Shown here: positions 1 to 8,622 of the stretch, piece after piece | Numbering within the stretch: position 1 is the stretch's first letter | Layout of the letters: every line of letters starts with the position of its first letter | From: Aureitalea sp. L0-47 | GTDB taxonomy: Bacteria; Bacteroidota; Bacteroidia; Flavobacteriales; Flavobacteriaceae | Assembly (NCBI RefSeq): GCF_026126405.1 | Contig: NZ_JAFMTQ010000002.1 | Span: 1-64,000 of the forward strand | Direction of reading: 5' to 3' | DNA: 64,000 bases | Notes under the pieces: generated by a model | The model's input: only the letters and a program-made list of their open reading frames with translations | What the model was told of the DNA's origin: nothing | Database searches by the model: none | Translations under genes and position numbers: made by a program

Positions 1-1526
1 AAACCCCCAGTGGCCTCAGGCTCACTTAAATGATAGGTCAAGGTCACATTGACCAATATGTTCAAAATCTCAGCATCCTTAGTCGTTAGATCAAAAACCT
101 CAATACCATCCTGGTCATTGTCGCAAAGGAAATAATCCGAAATAGGATCCGTGATGGCAGGAGCATCGTTCACCTGTAGATCCAAGGGAACAATGTCGAA
201 GCAACCAAAATTGTTTTCTTCCAATCGGGCCCAAACTGTCTGAAAGCCAGGTACTGTATTAGTAAATGCATTCGGAGTGGCTATTGGAAAAGCACCGGCT
301 TCGGCTGCTACTTCGGTCAGGTAATAGCTCACAAAGGTATCCGGTTGTCCGTTAATTATCTGAGCATCCCTGATGGTAAGGTCAAATTCGGCTAAACCAT
401 CATTTGGAACCTCATCACAGAGTACAATATCATCGGGGACCACCGCAACGGGTTGTGGGGCAAATTCGACAACAACATCGTCGAATGCCGAACAACCGGC
501 ACCACCCAAGACAACTTCTACTCCATAAGTACCGGGCTGTGTCACAATAAGGAAATTATTTGTTTCACCTGGTAGAGGATCGAAGACCATCGTAACTTCA
601 TTAAAAAGAAACCATTGATATGTAGTTTGGCCAGTGACATCAGTCTCTAATTCTAAAAGTAATTCTTCGCCTTCACAGGGAGCATTTCCAGCCGCAATTG
701 TAAAATCATTTGGCAAGGCCAATCCCAGGTTAAAGGATCCGGCTTCAAGGAATACCGCCATATCCAAAGCAGTGTCCTGTTCATCTGCCACTACCATTTT
801 AATGGTATAGGTGTTTCCAACAATTACGTCTCCCTGGGCTGATAATTCAACAATCTGCCCGTTATAATCAATTGCTGCATTCGCTGCAATATTGAAAGGT
901 TCAAAATTGTACTTGTCGAAAAACTCTTCGTTAATAGCGGGACATCCCCCGGGAACTTCCGGGTGAATATTGGTAACTTCGATAGGGATTGTTGTTCCAG
1001 GCAGCACCGCGAGGTTCTGAACAAGGCCGGTATCCTGGTCTGTAAGTATAAAAGCAAAGGCGTCTGAGAAGGTACATTCAAAATTTTGATCGTACTCTTC
1101 CGAAGCCATTATAAAGTCAAAGCTAATTTGTGAAATTTGCGGGACAAAGTCGAAGGATATCCAGGAAGCGTTATTTGTATTGGTCGCAGTGGTCACCGCC
1201 TCAAGGTCCGGATCTCCCGGCCAGCCTATACCTCCATCACTATGTGTGGTAAGATTAGGACCGGGGGCGTTCTGAACATTTCCGGAGCAAAGAATAATAC
1301 CTGAAGTAAATGGGAAGTCGGATCCATTTCCGTCGAAAAAAGCGATTCCGTTATCGTCTCCGAAGTTCGTTCCGGTACTCTGCTGAAAGTTACTGACAAC
1401 CGCACAGGTACTGTTGATCAATACATCTTCAACCAATTCCTGGGTTGTAAAAGTTTCATCCACAGTAATCTGTGAATGAACCAATACAGAGAAGACCAGT
1501 AGAATGGGGAGTAAAATTCTCTTCAT
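1..1526 (-). CDS. Secreted choice-of-anchor L domain repeat protein (partial, 3' end outside window)
   Basis: The ATG is at 1526 and the frame stays open to base 1, so about 508 N-terminal residues are present and the C-terminus is missing. It begins with a signal peptide ending VLVHSQ. An approximately 200-residue choice-of-anchor L domain follows, recognisable from FGDDNGIAFFDG, SGIILCSGN and ASEEYD. Beyond it come Ig-like segments of about 90-100 residues with lines such as EFDLTIRDAQI and VFDLTTKDAEI, typical of large flavobacterial surface proteins exported by the type IX secretion system. A C-terminal sorting domain is expected but lies outside the window. The gene is divergent from the Nfu gene. 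Function is unknown; adhesin-like surface display is inference. The domain call is fairly secure, the biological role is not. Confidence 0.85.
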   Translation of the reverse strand, partial: MKRILLPILLVFSVLVHSQITVDETFTTQELVEDVLINSTCAVVSNFQQSTGTNFGDDNGIAFFDGNGSDFPFTSGIILCSGNVQNAPGPNLTTHSDGGIGWPGDPDLEAVTTATNTNNASWISFDFVPQISQISFDFIMASEEYDQNFECTFSDAFAFILTDQDTGLVQNLAVLPGTTIPIEVTNIHPEVPGGCPAINEEFFDKYNFEPFNIAANAAIDYNGQIVELSAQGDVIVGNTYTIKMVVADEQDTALDMAVFLEAGSFNLGLALPNDFTIAAGNAPCEGEELLLELETDVTGQTTYQWFLFNEVTMVFDPLPGETNNFLIVTQPGTYGVEVVLGGAGCSAFDDVVVEFAPQPVAVVPDDIVLCDEVPNDGLAEFDLTIRDAQIINGQPDTFVSYYLTEVAAEAGAFPIATPNAFTNTVPGFQTVWARLEENNFGCFDIVPLDLQVNDAPAITDPISDYFLCDNDQDGIEVFDLTTKDAEILNILVNVTLTYHLSEPEATGG

Positions 1527-1552
1527 AGTAGGTTGTTATCGCCTCAAATATA

Positions 1553-1584
1553 TTGATTACAATGGTTTTCTTTTGTTATTTTTG
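1553..1584 (+). promoter_or_regulatory. Bacteroidota-type promoter of the Nfu gene
   Basis: TTG at 1553-1555 is followed after 21 nt by TATTTTTG at 1577-1584, a full match to TAnnTTTG. The start codon at 1601 lies 16 nt downstream, which supports ATG 1601 rather than the in-frame ATG at 1553 that would lie inside the promoter. Confidence 0.7.
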
Positions 1585-1600
1585 CAAAAAAAAGCCGCAA

Positions 1601-2503
1601 ATGGGACATTTTAGTATTGACATTCAACCCACTAACAACGAAAACATCGTAAAATTTATTGCAAACACCTTTCTTACTCAGGCTAAAAGTTTCGAATTCA
1701 GGAACATAGACGAAGCTAAACCGAGTCCGCTGGCTCAGCAATTATTTTACCTACCCTTCGTGAAAACCGTCTATATTTCACAGAATTTCGTTGCCATTGA
1801 AAAGTACAACATCGTTGACTGGCCCGATGTTCAGGAAGATGTTTCCATTTCCATCTCCAACTACCTCAATAGCGGAAAGCCAGTTGTGATAGAAGAAGAA
1901 ACACAAAAAAAGGTCCCTGTTACAGTATATGCTGAAAGTACTCCCAACCCTTCTGTTATGAAGTTTGTGGCTAACAAGCCTCTCGCGGATGGAACCTTCG
2001 AATTCAAGAATATAGACGATTCGGCCGAGGCACCACTGGCAAAGGAGCTTTTCACATTCCCTTTTGTAAAGGAGGTTTTCATAAGTTCCAACTATGTTTC
2101 GGTAATGAAATATAACGTTGCCGACTGGAACGAAGTCACACTGGAGCTGAGAGAATTCATCAGAAGCTACATCGAACAGGACAAACCGATCCTAAACGAT
2201 GCTATATTATCCCATAAGTCAGTTCAGGAAAACGCTTCTGAAGAAAACAGAGCCCCTCAAACCGATTTCGATAAAGAAATCATCTCAATTCTTGATGAAT
2301 ATGTGAAGCCTGCTGTAGCCGGTGATGGCGGACATATCGCATTCGATTCCTTTGATGAGGCAACTAAAACCGTTCGGGTGATCCTGCAGGGAGCATGTAG
2401 CGGCTGTCCTTCGGCTACCGTGACGCTTAAAAATGGTATTGAAAATATGCTCAGGGAAATGCTACACGGTAAAGTGGAATACGTTGAGGCCGTCAACGGT
2501 TAA
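1601..2503 (+). CDS. NifU-like Fe-S cluster scaffold protein (Nfu) with two N-terminal domains
   Basis: Predicted cytosolic Fe-S cluster carrier of 300 residues. It has two tandem Nfu N-terminal domains (about residues 1-90 and 105-190) and a C-terminal NifU domain (about 220-300) with the cluster-binding CSGC at residues 266-269. The second N-domain keeps the family line STPNPSVMKFVANKPL; the first copy is diverged at the same place (QPTNNENIVKFIANTF), so it looks like an internal duplication. In the family the C-terminal CxxC pair from two subunits holds a [4Fe-4S] cluster that is handed to target enzymes. The start at 1601 was chosen because a strong promoter overlaps the upstream candidate. 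Monocistronic, with its own promoter. Confidence 0.9.
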   Translation: MGHFSIDIQPTNNENIVKFIANTFLTQAKSFEFRNIDEAKPSPLAQQLFYLPFVKTVYISQNFVAIEKYNIVDWPDVQEDVSISISNYLNSGKPVVIEEETQKKVPVTVYAESTPNPSVMKFVANKPLADGTFEFKNIDDSAEAPLAKELFTFPFVKEVFISSNYVSVMKYNVADWNEVTLELREFIRSYIEQDKPILNDAILSHKSVQENASEENRAPQTDFDKEIISILDEYVKPAVAGDGGHIAFDSFDEATKTVRVILQGACSGCPSATVTLKNGIENMLREMLHGKVEYVEAVNG

Positions 2504-2593
2504 CCCTTCAGAAACACACAAAATACATAAAGTTTTCTGCCATATTTTTCGTATCTTATTTGTTTACGATTAATTAATTAAAACTTACAAATT

Positions 2594-2794
2594 ATGGCAG
2601 TATTAAAAGTTATAGAAGTACTCTCCAACTCTAACGAAAGTTGGGAAGATGCGACCCGAAATGCTGTGAAGCATGCCGCGAAGAGCGTTAAGAACATCAA
2701 GTCTGTTTACGTACAGGACCAAAGTGCGATCGTGAACGATAATGATATCACTGAATTCCGGGTAAACGTTAAGATCACATTCGAAGTTAACTAG
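2594..2794 (+). CDS. Dodecin family protein
   Basis: Small 66-residue protein with the dodecin layout: a beta strand (VLKVIEVLSNS), one helix (SWEDATRNAVKHAAKSV) and two further strands ending VKITFEVN. Dodecins form hollow dodecamers that store flavins or CoA in the cytosol. By hand alignment with the usual NLRWFEV line, the flavin-stacking Trp is replaced by Ser37 (NIKSVYV), and the usual Gln in the last strand (YQV) is Arg (FRV). Flavin storage may therefore be altered or absent. It sits alone between the Nfu and DUF255 genes; a strong hairpin terminator follows 18 bases after the stop. A near-consensus TATTTTTC (2543-2550) lies upstream, without a clear TTG box. Confidence 0.88.
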   Translation: MAVLKVIEVLSNSNESWEDATRNAVKHAAKSVKNIKSVYVQDQSAIVNDNDITEFRVNVKITFEVN

Positions 2795-2812
2795 AAGATC
2801 CTAAAAAATGAT

Positions 2813-2846
2813 AAAATGCGCTTTTGAATATTCAAAAGCGTATTTT
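2813..2846 (+). terminator. Intrinsic terminator after dodecin (22-bp perfect palindrome)
   Basis: Bases 2819-2840 form a perfect 22-bp inverted repeat (core TTTTGAATATTCAAAA flanked by CGC/GCG). An A-rich tract lies before it and TATTTTT after it, so the hairpin could stop transcription on the plus strand. The T-tract is also the -7 box of the next gene. Confidence 0.65.
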
Positions 2847-2848
2847 TG
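2841..2848 (+). promoter_or_regulatory. -7 element for the DUF255 lipoprotein gene
   Basis: TATTTTTG matches TAnnTTTG exactly and lies 17 nt before the ATG at 2866. The nearest TTG (2824-2826) is inside the palindrome and only 14 nt away, shorter than usual, so the -33 box is uncertain. Confidence 0.45.
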
Positions 2849-2865
2849 TTTCTTATCCATTGAAC

Positions 2866-4977
2866 ATGCGTTACCTCATCGCTCCTATACTTGGTATTCT
2901 CTTTCTTTATTCTTGCAATTCTTCAATGAACGACATGGACGAACCAAAATACACCAACGACCTTATAAATGAAACCAGTCCTTACCTATTACAGCACGCC
3001 CACAATCCAGTGGACTGGAAAGCCTGGAATGAGGAGACTCTTGAATTAGCAAAAACCGATAACAAGCTCATGATAATCAGTATCGGCTATGCAGCTTGCC
3101 ATTGGTGCCATGTTATGGAAAAAGAAAGCTTCGAAGATTCCCTGGTGGCTTCGGTAATGAACGACAATTTCATAAATGTGAAGGTAGACCGCGAGGAACG
3201 GCCGGATGTGGATCAGATCTATATCAGTGCGGTTGAACTAATGACCGGAAGGGCAGGATGGCCGCTAAATGTAATTACATTGCCCGATGGACGGCCTATA
3301 TGGGGTGGGACCTATTTCAGAAAAGAAGATTGGATAAAAAGTATTGAGAAGATACAGGAACTTTACGAAGAAGAACCACAGAACCTCATCGACTATGCTG
3401 ATCGTTTAGAGGAAGGAATAAAATCGATAGACCTGCTAACTTTTAATAGCGGTGATGTAGATTTCAGCAGTTACGATACGACCATGCTGGTTGAATCCTG
3501 GAGTAAAAATTTCGACTACCGCTTTGGCGGGACCAACAGGGCCCCTAAATTCATGATGCCTGTGAATTACCAGTATTTACTTCGGAATGCCATGGCTTCT
3601 GGTGACAAAGAGCTGCTGGATTATGTGTTACTTACTCTGGATAAGATTGCTTACGGGGGCGTTTACGACCATATAGGAGGAGGTTTTGCCCGTTACAGCA
3701 CGGATGATCGCTGGCACGTACCTCACTTCGAGAAAATGCTTTACGACAATGCGCAGTTGGTAAGCCTGTACAGCGATGCCTACTCGATAACCAAAAAACC
3801 TCTTTACAAAGAGGTAGTATTCGAAACACTTGAATTCGTGAAAAAGGAATTGACTGATGAAAGTGGTGCGTTTTATTCCTCCCTGGATGCGGATAGCGAA
3901 AATGAGCAGGGCGAATTGGAAGAAGGAACTTACTATATCTACACAATAGAGGAATTGGAATCATTGCTTGCCGATGATTTCGAACTGTTCAAGGCGTATT
4001 ACAACATAAATAGCTTCGGAAAGTGGGAAAACGATCAATACGTGCTCATCAGAACCAAGAGTGATGAGACAATCATGGCCGACTTCAATCTAACGACCGA
4101 AGCGCTTCAGAAGAAAAAAAACAACTGGCGATCTGTATTATCTGAATACAGGGATAAACGGCCAAGACCTCGTCTGGATGATAAATCTCTCACCTCCTGG
4201 AACGGACTCATGCTAAAAGGTTATCTAGATGCATATCGTGTTTTTCAGAAAGAAGAATACCTCGAGGTCGCTTTAAAAAATGCACAGTTCATTCTGGACG
4301 AGCAGCTACAGGAATCGGGAGCGCTTTTACACAGCTACAAAGATGGGACCAGCGCTATTAATGGCTACCTGGAGGATTATGCTTCAGTAATGGAGGCTTT
4401 TATTTCACTTTACGAAATAACTCTGGACGAGCAATGGCTGGAAAAGAGTTTGCAACTTAAAGATTATGTGTTTGAAAAGTTCTGGGATGAAGAAAAAGCT
4501 ATGTTTTATTTTACTTCGGAAGATGACCCGAAATTGGTAACCAGGAATTTCGAATACAGGGACAATGTTATCCCTGCGTCCAATTCCATCATGGCAAAGA
4601 ATCTCTTTAAATTATCTCATTATTACGACCTTCCCGAAGTTGGAAAAGCAGCCAAACAGATGCTTAAAAACGTGCTCCCAGAACTGGAACAGTACCCAGG
4701 TAGTTTTTCGAACTGGCTGGATCTGCTTTCGAATTACCAGAACGACTATTATGAAGTAGTTGTGATGGGTGAAAACGCTCTCAAGGTAATTGGTGAGATC
4801 AATTCAGAATACATTCCGAACAAACTCTTAGCTGGAAGTATGCGATCAAGCGACTCTTATCTTCTTGAAGGGCGATTCGTTGAGGGAGAGACACTTATCT
4901 ATGTATGCGTGAACAATACTTGCAAACTACCAATGAGAGAAACTTCGGCAGCGCTAAAGGCGATTCGCAGATATTAA
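2866..4977 (+). CDS. DUF255 / YyaL-type thioredoxin-domain lipoprotein
   Basis: Protein of 703 residues belonging to the DUF255 (SSP411/spermatogenesis-associated protein 20) family. The N-terminal thioredoxin-like domain contains [16 protein letters not shown] with a CxxC at Cys78/Cys81 and the upstream line [14 protein letters not shown]. The remaining 500 residues form an (alpha/alpha)6-type domain seen in glycoside epimerase folds, with [16 protein letters not shown]. Most family members look cytosolic. Here residues 1-17 form a lipoprotein signal peptide with lipobox LYSC, so periplasmic or outer-membrane anchoring is predicted. The start at 2866 gives a clean signal peptide and suits the -7 box; an upstream in-frame ATG at 2824 lies inside the palindrome. 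Catalytic activity of the family is not established. Confidence 0.88.
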   Translation: MRYLIAPILGILFLYSCNSSMNDMDEPKYTNDLINETSPYLLQHAHNPVDWKAWNEETLELAKTDNKLMIISIGYAACHWCHVMEKESFEDSLVASVMNDNFINVKVDREERPDVDQIYISAVELMTGRAGWPLNVITLPDGRPIWGGTYFRKEDWIKSIEKIQELYEEEPQNLIDYADRLEEGIKSIDLLTFNSGDVDFSSYDTTMLVESWSKNFDYRFGGTNRAPKFMMPVNYQYLLRNAMASGDKELLDYVLLTLDKIAYGGVYDHIGGGFARYSTDDRWHVPHFEKMLYDNAQLVSLYSDAYSITKKPLYKEVVFETLEFVKKELTDESGAFYSSLDADSENEQGELEEGTYYIYTIEELESLLADDFELFKAYYNINSFGKWENDQYVLIRTKSDETIMADFNLTTEALQKKKNNWRSVLSEYRDKRPRPRLDDKSLTSWNGLMLKGYLDAYRVFQKEEYLEVALKNAQFILDEQLQESGALLHSYKDGTSAINGYLEDYASVMEAFISLYEITLDEQWLEKSLQLKDYVFEKFWDEEKAMFYFTSEDDPKLVTRNFEYRDNVIPASNSIMAKNLFKLSHYYDLPEVGKAAKQMLKNVLPELEQYPGSFSNWLDLLSNYQNDYYEVVVMGENALKVIGEINSEYIPNKLLAGSMRSSDSYLLEGRFVEGETLIYVCVNNTCKLPMRETSAALKAIRRY

Positions 4978-5108
4978 TGCAACAATTCACCTTTTTAACA
5001 GTCTGAATTAATACCGTTTTAACAAAAAATCTGTGATGATTTAATTATCTTCGCCTGCTTTAAAGGAAAGGTGATCAAACGAGTTAAATGTTTTTTTGTT
5101 TACAATCT

Positions 5109-5125
5109 GACTTAATTAATAAGTC
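5109..5125. other. Short AT-rich dyad upstream of the first secreted paralogue
   Basis: GACTTA and TAAGTC arms separated by five bases. The 248-bp gap from 4978 to 5225 otherwise holds AT-rich sequence and the promoter candidate at 5185-5211. The dyad could be an operator; nothing else supports this. Confidence 0.25.
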
Positions 5126-5184
5126 TGCCGTTTGATATTTCATACCACGTCTATTTTTTCGATAAAGGTTCACCTGACTATTTT

Positions 5185-5213
5185 TTGAAAACCGATTCAA
5201 TTAAAATTTAGCA
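5185..5213 (+). promoter_or_regulatory. Candidate promoter of the first secreted paralogue
   Basis: TTG at 5185-5187 and AAATTTAG at 5204-5211. The nonamer AATTTAGCA (5205-5213) recurs upstream of the third paralogue at 8571-8579, where a better TTG spacing (20 nt) is seen. The shared motif suggests common control, though the match to TAnnTTTG is imperfect. Confidence 0.35.
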
Positions 5214-5225
5214 CTTCAAATTACT

Positions 5226-5924
5226 ATGAAAAGAACAGCTGCATTACTGATCCTAACCTTTGCGACTCTAATTTCATCCTCCCTAAAGGCTCAGGGTGTT
5301 TTTAACGATCCTGAAACCGACACATATATTTCTCAAAAAGCGATCACACCTCCGGATCACGGTTACAAATTCACAGGATCTCCCTATGCGGATAAAAGAT
5401 TTCAGCAAGGTTTTGTGTTTCGTGATGGTGTTATCCTTGCCAGTAATGTGGGCCTCAGATTTAATGCTCTTAGGGATGAGTTCGAGATCAAAAAATCATT
5501 GAACACGTCAAACTATGCGGCCAAGGTTTTGGTGAAGTCGGAAGACATATACGTGAAGATCATGAATCGTTTGTTTGTATTTCTGGACAAGAATGAAGAA
5601 ACCGGTGCAGGAGGATATTATGAAGTTTTATTCGAGGGCGAGAGCTTGAGCCTTTATAAGAAGTTGACTAAGGATTTTATAGAGGGGAAAAAGGCAATTA
5701 ATTCTATTGCTACAGATATCCTGCCTATGTACAAGGAAAAAGAAGCGCTTTTCCTCTTAAATGAAAATAAAGAATTGGTTGAATTGCCAGGCTCAAAGAA
5801 TGGCAAGGTAAATAGCCTGGGCAGCAACAAAAAGCAGATCAAGCAATATATCAGAGACAAGGATCTCAATATCAATAAAAACTACGACCTGATTAAACTA
5901 TTGCGGTACTACGATAGTCTATAG
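5226..5924 (+). CDS. Secreted protein of unknown function, paralogue 1 of 3
   Basis: 232 residues with a clear signal peptide (MKRTAALLILTFATLISSSLKAQ), so periplasmic or surface-exposed. No enzyme motif is visible. The mature part shares a core with the genes at 5939 and 8623: a GSPY-like segment, then a line with RFNALRDEFEIKKSL (residues about 79-93), a strand-rich centre with GGYYEVLFEG, and a lysine-rich helical end with YYDSL. This is the most diverged of the three. It is followed after 14 bases by paralogue 2, so the two are probably one operon. I do not recognise a named family; similar flavobacterial hypothetical proteins with the RYNA..DE.E line exist to my knowledge. A role in envelope stress or biogenesis would be a guess. 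Confidence 0.8.
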   Translation: MKRTAALLILTFATLISSSLKAQGVFNDPETDTYISQKAITPPDHGYKFTGSPYADKRFQQGFVFRDGVILASNVGLRFNALRDEFEIKKSLNTSNYAAKVLVKSEDIYVKIMNRLFVFLDKNEETGAGGYYEVLFEGESLSLYKKLTKDFIEGKKAINSIATDILPMYKEKEALFLLNENKELVELPGSKNGKVNSLGSNKKQIKQYIRDKDLNINKNYDLIKLLRYYDSL

Positions 5925-5938
5925 TATATATAGTTCGT

Positions 5939-6652
5939 ATGCAAAAGTTCACATATTATCTGCTAATTATTCTAATGCTGTTCAGTTTTACAGCAGAAGC
6001 TCAGTTTTGGGATAGGGAATTTGTGGGCGGACTTAACCAGATCGATCAAAATAATAAGCGCCAGCGCAAGTTTGACAAGTACACCCTGGAGGAGAACTCC
6101 ATTGGCACACCTTATAACCACCCCGACTATTTAACTGGAAATGTTTACAAAGGCAATGCACTTTGGGCTACAAATATAGCAATACGCTATAATGCAGTGG
6201 CCGATGAGATAGAGGTGAAAGAATCTCTGGAATCTAAAGACGAAGATGCACGATTACTACCCAAGGACCCTGAGATATTTGTTAAGATAGTTAATGACAT
6301 ATATGTTTTCATTCCGTTCCAGGGAAAAATAGAAGATGGCGGTTATTTTCATGTGATGTTTGAAGGTAAGAAGCTCGATCTCTATAAAAAATTGAAAAAA
6401 AGAGTAATTCCCGGTCGCAAGGCCTCTTCCTCCTTTACACAAGATGTTCCTACTGAATTCAGAGACGAATCTCAATATTTCTTAGTCACAAAAAGTGGTA
6501 GGTTCTTCCAGCTGCCAGACGAGAAATCCAAGAAGTTTGACATTTTCGGAGCTAACAAGGAAGTGGTTTTAGAATATGTGAAGAAGAACAACCTCGACCC
6601 AGAGGAAGAGAAAGACCTGCTTAAGATCATTCAATTCTACGATGGGGTATAA
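5939..6652 (+). CDS. Secreted protein of unknown function, paralogue 2 of 3
   Basis: 237 residues with a signal peptide ending FTAEAQ. The core is GTPYNHPDYLTGNVYKG, then RYNAVADEIEVKESL, then EDGGYFHVMFEGKKLDLYKK, and a charged C-terminal region ending FYDGV. It is much closer to paralogue 3 (8623-9357) than to its neighbour paralogue 1, although it shares an operon with the latter. This suggests that the paralogue 2/3 split is the more recent duplication. No membrane segment, lipobox or cysteine pair is seen in the mature part. The stop is 25 bases from the end of the convergent regulator gene, with no obvious hairpin between them. Function unknown. Confidence 0.8.
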   Translation: MQKFTYYLLIILMLFSFTAEAQFWDREFVGGLNQIDQNNKRQRKFDKYTLEENSIGTPYNHPDYLTGNVYKGNALWATNIAIRYNAVADEIEVKESLESKDEDARLLPKDPEIFVKIVNDIYVFIPFQGKIEDGGYFHVMFEGKKLDLYKKLKKRVIPGRKASSSFTQDVPTEFRDESQYFLVTKSGRFFQLPDEKSKKFDIFGANKEVVLEYVKKNNLDPEEEKDLLKIIQFYDGV

Positions 6653-6676
6653 CACCCAATACCTTTTCTTTCCAAA

Positions 6677-8344
6677 TTACAGTTTTTGCTGTTGCAATTG
6701 TTTCAGGTAATAAGAAGGATATATGCCGTTGCTCTTGTAGAAACTCTTGGAGAAAGATTCGGCACTTTTAAATCCACATTCGTTCGCGATAGCCTTGATG
6801 GTGTATTTCCTGAATGTACTGTTATCCTTTAATTCCTCAACGGCAAAGTCAATTCGAAGATCGTTTATGTATTGCGAAAAGTTCTTACCCTTCTTCAAAT
6901 TAATCACTTTGGAAAGGTAGGTGGAATTAGTTTCGAACAACTTCGCCATCTCGTTAAGGGAAATTCGCTGAGAGAGATATTCCTTTTGCTCTTCAAAAGT
7001 TTGAAGCCTGGAAAGTATATCATCTATGATCTCCTGTGAGATACCCAGATCTTCAATAGTGTTAGTCTCTTCCTGAACTTCCGGTTTCTTTTTTGTAATC
7101 AGGTTTTCAAATCGTTTCTTGTATTGTTTTTGTCTTCTGAAATAATACAGCAGCAGTCCAGAACTTATCGCCAGGAATCCCAATGCCCAAATAAGTGTAG
7201 TGTTGGAAAGTTTGTTTCTTTCTTCAAGATCAGCGATAAGCTGTTCTTTTTCTTCAACTAGTTTGGGTATTTCAAAGTCATTGACTGTCTTTTCGTTGAT
7301 ATTACGCTTTTTATTTTCAATAAGTCGAAGTACTACAACAAGCTTGTAGAGGTAATCCAATTGCAGATCGTCTTCTCCCCGGCCCTTGTGATAGCTTATT
7401 AGTTTATCGTACACCTCCGGTAGTTCCGGGTATAGAATTCCTCTATCTTCGTACAGTGAATCAATTTTACTGAAATAAGACATGCCCTTGTCCACATCTC
7501 CTTTCTTATTGAAAACACTACCTACATAATAGTAATAGTATGGGAGGTAATAATTATTGAATTGATCGCGATAATTGTCTGCTTTATACAGACTATCCAG
7601 GGCCCTATCGTATTCACCTTTAACATAGAGCGCAGTTCCGGAACGAGAGACGAATGCGTAATACGTGGCCGAATCGGATGCTCTTAACGACTCCTTTATT
7701 CCTTCAGAAAAATAATAAAGGGCTGAATCGGGTTGCTTCAGATTTACATAGGATCTTCCAAGGCCTTCCAGGGAAGAAATGTAGTTTTCATCAAATTGCT
7801 CACTGCCCTTATTTTCCAGGAGCAGTTTATATGTTAGCAGATGGGCATCCAATGATTTCTCATAGTCTCCCCAAAGTTCATTTATATCATTTATCTGGTG
7901 TAGGGCTGTGATCTGATGGCCTATCTGGCTCTTAGTCCTGGCGAACTGGTATGCCAGCAATGCACTTTGAAGGCTCCTCTCGTACTCCTCATTTTCATAG
8001 AGGTAATGCGACTTGAACAGATAACCAACGGTTGGGAAATTCTTATGCGTACTGTTTTGTGATATCCTGATAGCCGAATCCAGGTATTTTATACCATTAC
8101 GCCTATCGGATATAAAGGACAAGCGCGTATATCCACGAGCGATTCGGGTACTGTCATTCATCTCCCGGGCCTTTTCAATATATTTTAAGGCAATTCGACT
8201 GGCTAATACGGTATCCTCTGCATGGAGATCGTACAAAGGAATCAACGAATCGATGGGCTGAGTATCGAGATAGGTATCACTCAATTCCTGTGCATGAGAA
8301 AACAAAGTAAATATAAAAAGAGCAACCAGAATTCTCAATCTCAT
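6677..8344 (-). CDS. Membrane-anchored TPR sensor / AraC-type transcription regulator
   Basis: The 555-residue protein joins a sensor and a DNA-binding domain in one chain. It starts with a signal peptide or first membrane segment (MRLRILVALFIFTLFSHAQ). About 330 residues of TPR-like helices follow (periplasmic), then a short coiled coil (EEKEQLIADLEERNKLS), one membrane helix (TLIWALGFLAISSGLLLYYF, about residue 383-402), and a cytosolic tail with an AraC-type helix-turn-helix pair at the C-terminus (LNEMAKLFETNSTYLSKVI and IKAIANECGFKSAESFSKSF). ATG 8344 is preferred over 8377 because the signal peptide begins there. It lies between the three secreted paralogues and is divergent from the third, so it is a plausible regulator of them. 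The ligand is unknown. Confidence 0.88.
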   Translation of the reverse strand: MRLRILVALFIFTLFSHAQELSDTYLDTQPIDSLIPLYDLHAEDTVLASRIALKYIEKAREMNDSTRIARGYTRLSFISDRRNGIKYLDSAIRISQNSTHKNFPTVGYLFKSHYLYENEEYERSLQSALLAYQFARTKSQIGHQITALHQINDINELWGDYEKSLDAHLLTYKLLLENKGSEQFDENYISSLEGLGRSYVNLKQPDSALYYFSEGIKESLRASDSATYYAFVSRSGTALYVKGEYDRALDSLYKADNYRDQFNNYYLPYYYYYVGSVFNKKGDVDKGMSYFSKIDSLYEDRGILYPELPEVYDKLISYHKGRGEDDLQLDYLYKLVVVLRLIENKKRNINEKTVNDFEIPKLVEEKEQLIADLEERNKLSNTTLIWALGFLAISSGLLLYYFRRQKQYKKRFENLITKKKPEVQEETNTIEDLGISQEIIDDILSRLQTFEEQKEYLSQRISLNEMAKLFETNSTYLSKVINLKKGKNFSQYINDLRIDFAVEELKDNSTFRKYTIKAIANECGFKSAESFSKSFYKSNGIYPSYYLKQLQQQKL

Positions 8345-8454
8345 AGCCGGGTAGTTTCGCAATTGATTAATTAGCAATTTTAGCTATGATAAATTTACTT
8401 TTTTATAACCAAGAAGTGTAATATTTTTCAGGAACTCAAAAGTTAAATATTTCA

Positions 8455-8512
8455 AAACCCCCTATTTATTGGGGTTTAATGGGTTTACCTTTGAGTCTGC
8501 ATTTATAAATGC
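8455..8512. promoter_or_regulatory. Two dyads in the divergent regulator/paralogue-3 region
   Basis: The first dyad has arms AAACCCC (8455-8461) and GGGGTTT (8471-8477). The second is the perfect 14-bp palindrome GCATTTATAAATGC at 8499-8512. They lie in the 278-bp gap between the start of the TPR-AraC gene and paralogue 3, before the promoter candidate at 8547-8577. They could be operators or leader hairpins; no T-tract directly follows the first. Confidence 0.35.
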
Positions 8513-8546
8513 CGACAGTGAATTAATAAATTACGCTATCATAAAC

Positions 8547-8577
8547 TTGCAAATAGATTGTTCCAGGTTTAATTTAG
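8547..8577 (+). promoter_or_regulatory. Promoter candidate of secreted paralogue 3
   Basis: TTG at 8547-8549, then 20 nt, then TAATTTAG at 8570-8577 (seven of eight matches to TAnnTTTG). The sequence AATTTAGCA recurs upstream of paralogue 1. The start codon is 45 nt downstream. Confidence 0.5.
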
Positions 8578-8622
8578 CATAAGAAATATTTTAAATACCA
8601 TTTAGACTTTAAATACAATATA

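Noticed and set aside
824-1081. Open frame of 85 residues opposite the secreted repeat protein
   Set aside because: It lies within a well-supported coding region on the opposite strand and has no start context or family pattern.
6677-8344. Hybrid two-component system regulator
   Set aside because: No histidine-kinase or receiver motifs are present; the layout is TPR, membrane helix and AraC DNA-binding domain only.
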